Assembly (NCBI RefSeq): GCF_000731095.1
Contig: NZ_JMTZ01000014.1
Span: 1-64,000 of the forward strand
DNA length: 64,000 nt
Direction of reading: 5' to 3'
DNA from: Lysobacter antibioticus
Lineage (GTDB): Bacteria; Pseudomonadota; Gammaproteobacteria; Xanthomonadales; Xanthomonadaceae
The notes below the pieces were generated by a model, which was given only the letters and a program-made list of their open reading frames with translations, ran no database searches and was not told where the DNA came from. This document shows, one piece after another, positions 10,780 through 18,907 of this stretch. The translations under genes and the position numbers were made by a program. How positions within the stretch are numbered: position 1 is the first letter of the stretch; every line of letters begins with the position of its first letter.

Positions 10780-10818
10780 CTCCCCTCTTTGGAAAAGAGG
10801 GGTTGGGGGAGATTTGCT
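10780..10818. repeat. Inverted partner copy of the AAATCTCCCCC repeat
   Basis: This element reads CTCCCCTCTTTGG then AAAAGAGGGG and GGAGATTTGCT, the reverse orientation of the copy at 10535. Two facing copies about 210 bp apart repeat the arrangement seen at 25.05-25.20 kb. Confidence 0.6.
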
Positions 10819-10866
10819 CTTGGCGCCGCCGCATCCGCATCGGCGCTCCAGCCGCTTCGTGCCCGC

Positions 10867-11811
10867 TCAGCCCTTGAAGTCGGCCTGCTCGGCGGCGAAG
10901 CCGACCACCACCGCGCCCTTGCCGACGTTGACCATGCCGGTCAGGCTCATGACGCTTTCGAACAGCTCGACGTTGCTGTTGCGGCAGGCTTCGCGCAGGC
11001 GCTCGTAGCCGGGCAGGGCGTGCAGTTCGGCGAGTTCGCCGCCGTAGCTGACGCACACCGTCGGCGTCAGCAGCCCGGTCTGGGCCTTGTGCGCGGTGAA
11101 CTCGAACAGCTTCTGCGCGGCGTTCTCGTAGCCCTTGATCTTGGCCACCGGGCCGGTCTCGCCGCGGTTGCAGTGCAGCACCGGCTTGATGTCGAGCGCG
11201 GTGCCGAGGGTGGCGCTGAGGAAGCTGACGCTGCGGTCGCCGCGCACGCGGGTGCGCGCGCGCAGGTAATTGAGGTCGCGCGGGATCAGATAGCCGTGGG
11301 TGTGCAGGGCCAGGTGCTCCAGGCGTGCGCGGATCTTCGGCGCGCCTTCGCCGGCGGCGCGCAGGCGCACCGCTTCGACCGCGGTGATGCCCTGGGCGGC
11401 GAACAGGTTGAGAGTGTCGATCACCCGCAACGCGAACGGCGTGTTGATGCCGGCCGCCGAACGCACCGGCTTGTAGTCGTTGAGGATCGCGAAGCTGGCC
11501 TGGTTGGCGTTCTCGTAGACCGGGCTGCGGGTCTTGGTGATCGTCATGCAGAACACGTAGTCGTAATCGATCACGAGCTGGCTGACGAACAGGTCGCGCA
11601 CCTGCTGCACGGTGTAGGGCGTGGTCTCGGCCTCGAAACCGCGCTCGGCCAGGTGCGTGTGCAGGAATTGCAGGGTGGCCTGTTCGTTGCGATGGTCGGC
11701 CAGTACCGCCTGGCCGATGCGCACGGTGATCGGCAACAGATGGATGTCGTGCCGTTCCAGATATTCCAACGGCAGATCGCAAGCGGAGTCGACGACGATT
11801 CCAATGCGCAT
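10867..11811 (-). CDS. DegV family protein
   Basis: The 314-aa protein matches the DegV family, known for binding a fatty acid chain. The N-terminus MRIGIVVDSACDLP carries the DSxxDLP signature. TITKTRSPVYENAN corresponds to the lipid-contacting T/S region. FVSYGGE and MVNVGKGAVVVGF form the C-terminal part. DegV proteins supply bound fatty acids to fatty-acid kinase in Firmicutes; their role in Gammaproteobacteria is unclear. ATG 11811 fits the family N-terminus better than the upstream extension. Confidence 0.9.
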   Translation of the reverse strand: MRIGIVVDSACDLPLEYLERHDIHLLPITVRIGQAVLADHRNEQATLQFLHTHLAERGFEAETTPYTVQQVRDLFVSQLVIDYDYVFCMTITKTRSPVYENANQASFAILNDYKPVRSAAGINTPFALRVIDTLNLFAAQGITAVEAVRLRAAGEGAPKIRARLEHLALHTHGYLIPRDLNYLRARTRVRGDRSVSFLSATLGTALDIKPVLHCNRGETGPVAKIKGYENAAQKLFEFTAHKAQTGLLTPTVCVSYGGELAELHALPGYERLREACRNSNVELFESVMSLTGMVNVGKGAVVVGFAAEQADFKG

Positions 11812-11909
11812 GTTCCCCCCCGGGTAGGGCGCGTGGTGATCGGATAGGACCGCAGCATACCTTTTTGAGACATGAGTCACGCGTGAGCGCGCTCCGGGGC
11901 TTGCGTCGT

Positions 11910-12536
11910 TCAGGCGCGGCGACGTATCCCCACCGGCAGTTGCTTCAAACGCTGCATCTCCGGGTCGTCGAGCAATTCGGGATGTTGCAGTGCGTCAAGA
12001 GCGAAGTCGTGGGCATCGTTGCCCCAGAACAACTCATCTCCAATGCTCAACGTAGGGACACCGAAGACACCGGCCACCAACGCGGCCTCGGTGTTGTCGC
12101 GCAGCGCCGCCTTGATCGCGTCGGCGCCGAGCGCTTCGGCCTCGACCCCGAGCGCATCGATCACCGGCGCCAGGGCCTCGACGCTGTCGCCGGCCTCGCC
12201 GCGCCGCCAGATCCAGTCGAAGATCGCATCGACCGCCTCGGGGGTGGAGCCGGCGACCAGGCACAACCGCAGTGCGGCGAGCGGGTTGAACGGATGCGCC
12301 GGCGGGAAGCGCAGGGCGACGCCTTCGCGCCGCGCCTGCCACAGCACGTGCCGATAGGTGAACTCGCGTTTGCCGACGATTTCGGCCGGGCCCTTCTGGC
12401 CGCGCGCCTCGAGCACGGCGCCGAATGCGACCGGCACCAGCTCGATCGCGCGCTCGCGCACCATCGGCCTGAGCTTCTGCCACTGCAGGTAGGAGAACGG
12501 CGAGATGAAGTCGAAGTACCAGCGCAGCGTGGTCAT
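11910..12536 (-). CDS. DsbA-fold 2-hydroxychromene-2-carboxylate isomerase family protein
   Basis: The 208-aa protein begins MTTLRWYFDFISPFSYLQW, the characteristic N-terminus of the HCCA isomerase branch of DsbA-like thioredoxin folds (kappa GST-like), where a Ser replaces the CxxC thiol. GVFGVPTLSIGDELFWG is the cis-proline region, followed by WGNDAHDFALDAL. These enzymes use glutathione to isomerise aromatic degradation intermediates. No naphthalene pathway is nearby, so the true substrate is open. The DUF1761 gene lies directly upstream on the same strand. Confidence 0.88.
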   Translation of the reverse strand: MTTLRWYFDFISPFSYLQWQKLRPMVRERAIELVPVAFGAVLEARGQKGPAEIVGKREFTYRHVLWQARREGVALRFPPAHPFNPLAALRLCLVAGSTPEAVDAIFDWIWRRGEAGDSVEALAPVIDALGVEAEALGADAIKAALRDNTEAALVAGVFGVPTLSIGDELFWGNDAHDFALDALQHPELLDDPEMQRLKQLPVGIRRRA

Positions 12537-12565
12537 GGTCGTCGGGTCTCTTATGGCCGGCTCTG

Positions 12566-12970
12566 TTACTTCCAGGCGCCGAGGATCAGGCCGTACAGGG
12601 CGAACTGGAGGATGTGGTAACCGGCGTCGATCATCCACAGCATCAGGCTGCGTTGGGCGAAGGCGTAGTTGATGCCGAAGCTCATCGAGACGAAGAACAG
12701 CCCGACCACGAAGCCGACCCCGAAACCGTCGGCGGCGTTGGCGCCGGGCGGCAGGAACACGGCGAACATCAGCGCGGCGAGGAAGCTGCAGGCGATGGCG
12801 GTGGCGAACACCCGGCCGGGGTGACCGGGCTTGGCATCGGGATCGACGCCGGCCTCACGGCACCAGCGCTTCTTGAACAAGGGCCCGTACCAGAGCCCGC
12901 CGAGCAGGAAGGACGAGGCGGTCGCCGCGAGGATCGCCAGCCAGTTGAGTTGCAAGAGGGATGCGGTCAT
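12566..12970 (-). CDS. DUF1761 family membrane protein
   Basis: The 134-aa protein has four predicted transmembrane helices: about residues 8-28, 54-74, 81-100 and 112-131. The N-terminal LNWLAILAATASSFLLGGLW is followed by WYGPLFKKRW, a DUF1761 hallmark. The function of the family is unknown. It is transcribed toward the isomerase gene with a 29-bp gap and may be its operon partner. Confidence 0.85.
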   Translation of the reverse strand: MTASLLQLNWLAILAATASSFLLGGLWYGPLFKKRWCREAGVDPDAKPGHPGRVFATAIACSFLAALMFAVFLPPGANAADGFGVGFVVGLFFVSMSFGINYAFAQRSLMLWMIDAGYHILQFALYGLILGAWK

Positions 12971-13158
12971 CGCGGTGTTCTCCGGGTGTTGGGGTGAATC
13001 GGCACCGACCGATTCCCGATGCGCGATGTCGCGCGGCAGCTCGCCGCAGCGGGCTCGGGGAAGGGGCGGGACGGGCGGCGATCCTTCGTTGGCCGACGAC
13101 AGGATACGCCTGGGTCATCGGAGGCGGTGGCATGGGCCATGCCCGCGGACCGCCCCCT

Positions 13159-13243
13159 TGTAGGAGTGGCGTAAGCCGCGACCGCGTTGTTACCGCTTCG
13201 TCGTCGCCGTGGCTTCGCGGTCGCGGCTTACGCCCATCCTACA
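13159..13243. repeat. Paired REP palindromes (BIME-like)
   Basis: Left copy 13159-13187 and right copy 13216-13243 are inverted relative to each other (TGTAGGAGTGGCGTAAGCCG versus its complement) around a 28-bp spacer. This fills most of the 324-bp space between DUF1761 and the amidohydrolase gene; no gene is seen there. Confidence 0.75.
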
Positions 13244-13294
13244 AAGGCCCGGCGGATTCATTGGCCGCTTCGTCGAAGCGGCCGGGCCGCTGCC

Positions 13295-14641
13295 TCAGCG
13301 CGCCGGCGCCGGATACGCGCGCGGCAGGCCAGTGTCGCCGTGCAGGTAACGGTCGCGCAGCTCGGTCTGGCGGCTGCGCATCTCGATCGCGCGGCCGTCC
13401 ATCCACACTTGCAGGGCGACCTGGGCGACATCGAGCGGATCGCCGCTCCACAGCACCAGGTCGGCGCGCTGGCCCGGGGCGATGGCACCGACCTGGCCGG
13501 CCACGCCGAAGGCTTCGGCCGGCACCCGGGTCAGGCCGGCCAGGCCATCGGCCCAGGGCAGGCCCGCGGCGACGGCGTTGCCGGCGAGCTGGCGCACCTT
13601 GCGCGCGTTGTGCGAGGCGCCGCCTTCGCTGAAACCCACCGCCACGCCGGCCGCGCGCAGGCGCGCGGCGTTCTCCATGCTGGCGCCGACCTGGTCGAAA
13701 TCGCTCGGCAGGTTGGACAGCGGATTGACGAACACCGGCACCTTGGCCGCGGCGAGCTGCGGCGCGAGCCGCCAGGCCTCGCCGCCGCCGGCGATGGCGA
13801 TGCGCAACCGGTGCCGCGCCGACCAGCGCAGCAACTGGCGGATGTCGGCGGCACGGTCGACGCCGAACACGATGCGGCCGCCGCCGTCGAGGTATTTGAG
13901 CAGGGTCGAACGCCCGGCCGGGGTCAGCAGCGCGGCGTGGTGGCCGGGTGCGATGCGGCCGCGCGCCTCGTCGATGAGTTGATCGAGGATCATCCACTGC
14001 GCTGCGCGCGAGCTGCCGCTGAGGCCCAGGCCGTCCTTGCCCAGGCGCACGAACAACACGCGCGGGCCGATCGGGTCGGGGCCGCCGTCGAGCCGTTCGA
14101 CCCCGCCCTGACCGGCGACGATCGACCCGCCGGTGGCGGTGCCGACGCCGAGCAGGGTCCAGCCGATGCCTTCGATGCGCGCGACCGGGATCAACACCGA
14201 GTCGGGGTTGTAGGCCAGGGTCACGTCGAACTCCGGCCGCACCGTCATTTCCTTGGTGTCGGCGCCCAGCGCGACGGTCTGGTCGACCGTGGATTTTTCG
14301 CCGGAGACCTCTTCCAGGCCGATCTCGGTGATGCCGCCGAACAGGGTCGGGGTCAGCGGCCGGCCTTCGGCTTCGACGACCTGGGCGCCGGCCGGCGCCG
14401 ACAAGCCCTTGCCGACCGCGCGCACCACGCCGTTGCCGACCAGCACGTCGGCGTGTTCGAGCGAGCCTTGCGCGGTCGCGGTGTGCACGGTGGCGTTGCG
14501 GATCAGGACGTTCTGCGCCGCGGCGCCGAAACTCGCGCAAGCGCCGAGCAGGGCGAGCAGCAGCGCGCTGTGACGCAGCCCGCGGGTTGCAAGCTTCGCT
14601 GCAACGGCGCAGGACAAGGGTTCGATCCCGCGACGGTTCAT
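13295..14641 (-). CDS. Exported amidohydrolase-family protein lacking the HxH motif
   Basis: The 448-aa protein has a signal peptide (LLLALLGACASFGAAA), so it is periplasmic or a lipoprotein. It keeps the composite beta-sandwich and C-terminal features of imidazolonepropionase-like amidohydrolases (LIRNATVHTA, GAIAPGQRADLVLWSGDPLD). However, the position normally reading PGxIDxHxH reads LTPTLFGGITEIG, so the first two metal ligands are missing. It is probably a non-catalytic or altered partner of the intact amidohydrolase immediately upstream. The stop of that gene overlaps this start as ATGA (14638-14641), implying coupled translation of the two. Confidence 0.83.
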   Translation of the reverse strand: MNRRGIEPLSCAVAAKLATRGLRHSALLLALLGACASFGAAAQNVLIRNATVHTATAQGSLEHADVLVGNGVVRAVGKGLSAPAGAQVVEAEGRPLTPTLFGGITEIGLEEVSGEKSTVDQTVALGADTKEMTVRPEFDVTLAYNPDSVLIPVARIEGIGWTLLGVGTATGGSIVAGQGGVERLDGGPDPIGPRVLFVRLGKDGLGLSGSSRAAQWMILDQLIDEARGRIAPGHHAALLTPAGRSTLLKYLDGGGRIVFGVDRAADIRQLLRWSARHRLRIAIAGGGEAWRLAPQLAAAKVPVFVNPLSNLPSDFDQVGASMENAARLRAAGVAVGFSEGGASHNARKVRQLAGNAVAAGLPWADGLAGLTRVPAEAFGVAGQVGAIAPGQRADLVLWSGDPLDVAQVALQVWMDGRAIEMRSRQTELRDRYLHGDTGLPRAYPAPAR

Positions 14642-16095
14642 CGCAAGCCTCCGGTCTGCGTCGCCGGTTGCCCCAGCAGGAAGTCCGACTTCGGTTGCCG
14701 CGACGGGTCGGCGCGGTCGTAGACGCGCGCGCCGTCGACATAGACCTGTTCGGCCTTGGCGTAGACGCTGAAGGGGTTGCCGTTCCACACCACCACGTCG
14801 CCCATCTTGCCCGGCTCGAGGGTGCCGGTGCGTTCGAGGATGCCGAGCGCCTTGGCCGGGTTCTGGGTCAGCCAGCGGATCGCCCGTTCCGGCGCGATGT
14901 CGATGCCGGCCAGGCGCGCATGCGCGATCACCTTGGCCGCTTCCTGGTTGAGGCGCTGGATGCCTTCCTCGGAGTCCGAATGCACGATCGCGCAGCTGTT
15001 GGCGGGGCGGTCGACGATGGCGATGTTTTCCTGGATGCCGTCGAAGGCTTCCATCTTGAAGCCCCACCAGTCGGCCCACAGCGCGCCGCACACGCCTTCG
15101 GCGGCGAGGCGGTCGGCGATCTTGTAGGCCTCCACGCCGTGGTGGAAGGCGCTGACCTTGAAGCCGAACTCCTTGGCCAGGTCGAGCATGGTGGTCATCT
15201 CGTCGGCGCGGTAGCAATGGATGTGGACGAGGATGTCGCCCTTGATCGCGCCGGCCAGGGTGTCGAGCTTGAGGTCGCGCTTGCCGCCGGTGTCCTTCTC
15301 GCTGTCGGCGCCGTTGCCGTTGCCGTTGCCGGGCTTGGCGCTGCTCTGCCACCAGCGCTTCTTCTGCGGCGCGGCGGCCTTCGGCGCGCTCTTGCGCAGG
15401 TATTCGCTGGCGTCGATGAAGGCGGCGCGGTAACCGGCGACATTGCCCATGCGCGTGCCCGGCGGCGTGTTGCGGCTGCCGTAGACGCGCTTGGGGTTTT
15501 CGCCGCAGGCCATCTTCAGGCCCCACGGCGCGGCCGGGAACTTCATCGCCTGGTAGCTGGTGGCCGGGACGTTCTTCAGCGTCACCCCGCGTCCGCCGAT
15601 CAGGTTGGCCGAGCCGGGCAGGATCTGCAGCGAGGTGATGCCGCCGGCGAGCGCCGCGGCGAAGCCGGGGTCCTGCGGCCACACCGAATGTTCGGCCCAG
15701 ACGTTCGGGGTGACCGGGCCGGTCATTTCATTGCCGTCGGCGTGCGCGCCGACGCCGGGGCTCGGGTAGACGCCGAGGTGCGAGTGCACGTCGATGATGC
15801 CCGGGGTGATCCACTTGCCGCTCGCGTCGACGCGGGTGGCGTCGCTGGGTGCCTCGAGGGCGCGGCCGACCGCGACCACCTTGCCATCGCGCAGCAGCAC
15901 GTCGGCGTCGTCGAGGCGCTGGCCGGCGCCGGTCAGCACGGTCGCATGCTGCAGCAGCACCGGGCCGGCGGCGATCGCCTTGTAGGTGCTCGGATACGGG
16001 TCCTGGGTGAAACGCGAGGCAGACGCGGGCGTGGCGGCCTGCACGGCGCCGGCGAGCAGCGCCAGGCCACAGCCGGCCAGTAGCGGTCGAAACAT
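14638..16095 (-). CDS. Exported amidohydrolase (imidazolonepropionase-like)
   Basis: The 485-aa protein has a signal peptide (LLAGCGLALLAGAVQAA). It carries the metal-binding motif PGIIDVHSHLGVYPSP. Further histidines appear in ILVHIHCYRADEM, SAFHHGVEAY and CAIVHSDSEEG, as expected for a dinuclear amidohydrolase. A low-complexity GNGNGNGAD linker interrupts the domain near residue 280. The C-terminal GTLEPGKMGDVVVWNGNPF is the closing beta-sandwich motif. The start at 16095 is set by the signal peptide. It forms a coupled pair with the HxH-less paralogue downstream. The substrate is unknown. Confidence 0.88.
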   Translation of the reverse strand: MFRPLLAGCGLALLAGAVQAATPASASRFTQDPYPSTYKAIAAGPVLLQHATVLTGAGQRLDDADVLLRDGKVVAVGRALEAPSDATRVDASGKWITPGIIDVHSHLGVYPSPGVGAHADGNEMTGPVTPNVWAEHSVWPQDPGFAAALAGGITSLQILPGSANLIGGRGVTLKNVPATSYQAMKFPAAPWGLKMACGENPKRVYGSRNTPPGTRMGNVAGYRAAFIDASEYLRKSAPKAAAPQKKRWWQSSAKPGNGNGNGADSEKDTGGKRDLKLDTLAGAIKGDILVHIHCYRADEMTTMLDLAKEFGFKVSAFHHGVEAYKIADRLAAEGVCGALWADWWGFKMEAFDGIQENIAIVDRPANSCAIVHSDSEEGIQRLNQEAAKVIAHARLAGIDIAPERAIRWLTQNPAKALGILERTGTLEPGKMGDVVVWNGNPFSVYAKAEQVYVDGARVYDRADPSRQPKSDFLLGQPATQTGGLR

Positions 16096-16226
16096 GGATT
16101 CCCCCAAGACAGAGCGAGCGACGGACAACCTTGGAACCGTAACGGCCGCCCGAGCCCCTGCCAACCCTGACTATCGTCATGGGCGGTGCGACAATGGCCG
16201 GACAACAACAAGAACAGGCACAGACC

Positions 16227-17003
16227 ATGAAAGAGAAAGAACAGATCGTCGAAAACTGGCTGCCGCGCTACACCGGCGTGCCCCTGGACCAGTTCGGCGA
16301 GCACGTCCTGCTGACCAATTTCAGCGGCTACCTGCATACCTTCGCGCGTCTCACCGGCGCCGAAGTGGTCGGCCTGGACCGGCCGATGCCGAGCGCGACC
16401 TTCGACGGCATCACCATGATCAACTTCGGCATGGGCAGTCCCAACGCCGCGACCATGATGGACCTGCTGTCGGCGATCATGCCCAAGGCGGTGTTGTTCC
16501 TCGGCAAGTGCGGCGGCCTCAAGCGCAAGAACCAGCTCGGCGACCTGGTGCTGCCGATCGCCGCGATCCGCGGCGAAGGCACCTCCAACGATTACCTGCT
16601 GCCGGAAGTGCCGGCGCTGCCGGCCTTCGCCCTGCAGCGCGCGGTTTCGACCACCATCCGCGACCTCGGCCACGACTACTGGACCGGCTCGGTGTACACC
16701 ACCAACCGCCGCGTCTGGGAACACGACGAAGCCTTCAAGGAACGCCTGCGCCAGATGCGCTGCATGGCCATCGACATGGAAACCGCGACCGTGTTCGCCG
16801 CCGGCTTCGCCAACCGCATCCCCTGCGGCGCGCTGCTGCTGGTGTCGGACCAGCCGATGATCCCCGAAGGCGTCAAGACCGAAGCCTCCGACGCCAAGGT
16901 CAGCGCGAACTTCGTCGACACCCACATCAGCGTCGGCATCGAAGCGCTGAAGCTGATCCGCCGCCACGGCAAGTCGGTGCGGCATTTGCGCTTCGACGAG
17001 TGA
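16227..17003 (+). CDS. AMP nucleosidase (short, PNP/UDP phosphorylase family)
   Basis: The 258-aa protein fits the short AMP nucleosidase type, which splits AMP to adenine and ribose 5-phosphate. FLGKCGGLK is the phosphate/base loop, and MAIDMETATVFAAGF carries the conserved Glu that binds the ribose of nucleoside phosphorylase-fold enzymes. VSDQPMIPEGVKT follows. ATG 16227 (MKEKEQIVENWLPRYTG) matches the usual family N-terminus; ATG 16194 is in frame upstream and cannot be excluded. It is divergent from the amidohydrolase pair. Confidence 0.85.
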   Translation: MKEKEQIVENWLPRYTGVPLDQFGEHVLLTNFSGYLHTFARLTGAEVVGLDRPMPSATFDGITMINFGMGSPNAATMMDLLSAIMPKAVLFLGKCGGLKRKNQLGDLVLPIAAIRGEGTSNDYLLPEVPALPAFALQRAVSTTIRDLGHDYWTGSVYTTNRRVWEHDEAFKERLRQMRCMAIDMETATVFAAGFANRIPCGALLLVSDQPMIPEGVKTEASDAKVSANFVDTHISVGIEALKLIRRHGKSVRHLRFDE

Positions 17004-17091
17004 TCGCTACGGCACGCCGGCCTTTCAGTCTTTGAGCGCTTCGCGGTGTCGTGACAGTAATCATTCATCTGCAAGCGCCAGCGTACGAAGT

Positions 17092-17128
17092 CCCTCTCCC
17101 GCTTGCGGGAGAGGGGTTGGGGTGAGGG
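17092..17128. repeat. CCCTCTCCCGC-GCGGGAGAGGG palindromic repeat
   Basis: A perfect CCTCTCCCGC/GCGGGAGAGG hairpin is followed by GTTGGGGTGAGGG. A second copy is at 37032-37063 and degraded remnants occur near 2150-2200. It is the main content of the 307-bp gap between the AMP nucleosidase and the next gene. Confidence 0.7.
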
Positions 17129-17310
17129 CCGCGACAGCTCTGCGCGCGCCGTGCCCGCCATCGCAGATCCGTCGTGCGGCCCTGAACCGTTTATCGATGA
17201 GCGAGCGGATAACCCTGTTTTTATAGGGGTTCTGCGACGCCAAGCACACGACATCGCACGGCCTGAGACCTCGCGCGCCGACACTGTATTCCACGGCCGG
17301 AGGACAGGTC

Positions 17311-17880
17311 ATGGAACAGCTCATCTTCACCGTCATCGGCGCCTTGCTTACCTGGGCGTTCTACTTCATCCAACGTTTCGCCGAACGTCGCGGCACGGTC
17401 GACGCGATCGAGCGCGGCAAGCAACTGCTGGCGCTCAAGCAAGAGCTCGACGGCGCTCACACCAGCGTCGAGGAACTGCGCCGTTTCGAAAGCCGGTTGG
17501 TCGGCAAGGCCGAAACCGCCGCGCGCATCGCCGACAGCTATTTCAGCAAGGCCGCCGCGGTCGCGCGCGACAACGAGGACGCGCGGGTCAGCGAGGCCGA
17601 CATGAGCCAGCAGGCGATCGCCGAGCTCAGCCGCGAAGAAGTGCGGTTGCAGGGCTTGGTCGCGCACCTGCGCAAGCAGCTCGACGGCGACGGCCTGGCG
17701 GCGTTCGAGCGGGCGCACGAGGCCTGGCTGACTTTTCGCGAATGCCATGCGCGTTTCGTCTCGCAGTCGTACTCGGCCGGGCCGATCCGTCCGCTGATCC
17801 ACGCGGTGACGATGGAAAGCATTACGGTCGCATGGATCAACGAGCTGGAAACGCAGTTGGGCGAGGATCAGGCCGCTTGA
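17311..17880 (+). CDS. Membrane-anchored protein with DUF1311/LprI-like C-terminal domain
   Basis: The 189-aa protein starts with one transmembrane helix (about residues 4-20). A charged, probably coiled-coil region (about 25-125) follows. The C-terminal WLTFRECHARFVSQSYSAG resembles the YR.C motif of DUF1311/LprI-like lysozyme inhibitor domains, with TMESITVAWINELE after it. GGAGG sits before ATG 17311. It could protect against lysozyme-like enzymes; only the C-terminal similarity supports this. Confidence 0.72.
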   Translation: MEQLIFTVIGALLTWAFYFIQRFAERRGTVDAIERGKQLLALKQELDGAHTSVEELRRFESRLVGKAETAARIADSYFSKAAAVARDNEDARVSEADMSQQAIAELSREEVRLQGLVAHLRKQLDGDGLAAFERAHEAWLTFRECHARFVSQSYSAGPIRPLIHAVTMESITVAWINELETQLGEDQAA

Positions 17881-18000
17881 TGCGGCCGGCGATGTTCGGC
17901 GATTCATGTCGATGCCGCCTGATCGCCGTCGCAGGGTCAGCGCGACAGCTTCGCATCTGGTTTGCTAGGGTTCGCCACCTGATCCTCAGCGAGAACCCGC

Positions 18001-18558
18001 ATGCCCGTGACCGCGAAAGACGTCGTCGACTTCTGGCGAAACGCTGGCCCCAGCCGCTGGTTCGACCGTAACGAGAGCTTCGACCACCAGTGCCGCAGCG
18101 GCTTCCTCGATGCGCACCACGCCGCTGCGCGGCGCGAGCACGACGATTGGGTCGAGCGCGACGCCGAATCCGCGCTGGCCCTCTTGATCCTGCTCGACCA
18201 GATTCCGCGCAACGTCTTCCGCGGCAGCGCGCATTCCTATGCGACCGACCCGCTCGCGCGGCACTACGCCCGGCGCGCGCTCGAACTCGGCCACGACCGC
18301 AGCATCGAGCCGGCGCTGCGCGCGTTCTTCTATTTGCCGTTCGAGCATTCCGAGCAACTCGACGATCAACGCCGCTCGGTCGAATTGCACCGCGGCCTGC
18401 CGCCGAACCAGGACGGCAGCGACGCCGCGCAGTGGGCCGTGGCCCATCTCGAAATCATCGAACGCTTCGGCCGCTTCCCGCACCGCAATGCCGCGCTCGG
18501 CCGCGGGAGCACGGTCGAGGAACAGGCCTATCTCGATGGCGGTGGGTTCAGGGGCTGA
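18001..18558 (+). CDS. DUF924 family protein
   Basis: The 185-aa protein matches DUF924: it opens with VVDFWRNAGPSRWFDRNE. The helical core LALLILLDQIPRNVFRGSAH and FYLPFEHSE are hallmarks. The family has a TPR-like fold and no assigned function. GCGAG precedes ATG 18001. The following 350 bp hold two REP pairs and no gene. Confidence 0.9.
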   Translation: MPVTAKDVVDFWRNAGPSRWFDRNESFDHQCRSGFLDAHHAAARREHDDWVERDAESALALLILLDQIPRNVFRGSAHSYATDPLARHYARRALELGHDRSIEPALRAFFYLPFEHSEQLDDQRRSVELHRGLPPNQDGSDAAQWAVAHLEIIERFGRFPHRNAALGRGSTVEEQAYLDGGGFRG

Positions 18559-18594
18559 GCCGGGGGCGTGCACCCCGCGACCGCGATGAATCAA

Positions 18595-18684
18595 TGTAGG
18601 AGCGACGTGAGTCGCGACCACGCCATCACCCCATGCTGCGCCGCGATCCGCGAGCCCGCGGTCGCGGCTCACGCCGCTCCTACA
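18595..18684. repeat. Paired REP palindromes (BIME-like), first of two
   Basis: A left copy at 18595-18620 (TGTAGGAGCGACGTGAGTCG) faces an inverted right copy at 18658-18684. Each starts or ends with the GTAG tetranucleotide next to a short hairpin. A second pair follows at 18714-18802 with a similar spacer, giving a tandem array. Confidence 0.75.
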
Positions 18685-18713
18685 GGGGCAGCGACAGCGA
18701 CGCCGCGCTTTGG

Positions 18714-18802
18714 GGTAGGAGCGACGTGAGTCGCGACCGCGCACCCCCCCGAGCCTGCGCGGCGATCCGTCAGCCCGCGGTCGCGGCTTGCGCCGCTCCT
18801 AC
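18714..18802. repeat. Paired REP palindromes (BIME-like), second of two
   Basis: A left copy at 18714-18741 and an inverted right copy at 18776-18802 repeat the arrangement 30 bp upstream. The spacers share the ...GATCCG..AGCCCGCGG stretch, so this is a tandem duplication of a whole REP pair. Confidence 0.75.
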
Positions 18803-18837
18803 AGGGGCGGCGACGCGGCAGCCCGCCCCACAAAACA

Positions 18838-18870
18838 GAACGGCCGCGACGCAGGGCGCCGCGGCCGTTC
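18838..18870 (-). terminator. Probable grxD terminator
   Basis: A perfect 11-bp stem, GAACGGCCGCG (18838-18848) with its complement at 18860-18870, is followed on the minus strand by TGTTTTG. It lies 38 bp past the grxD stop, in the correct orientation for that gene. Confidence 0.65.
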
Positions 18871-18907
18871 GATTCGGGCTTGCCGATCGATCAGAACTGT
18901 CGCTCGA

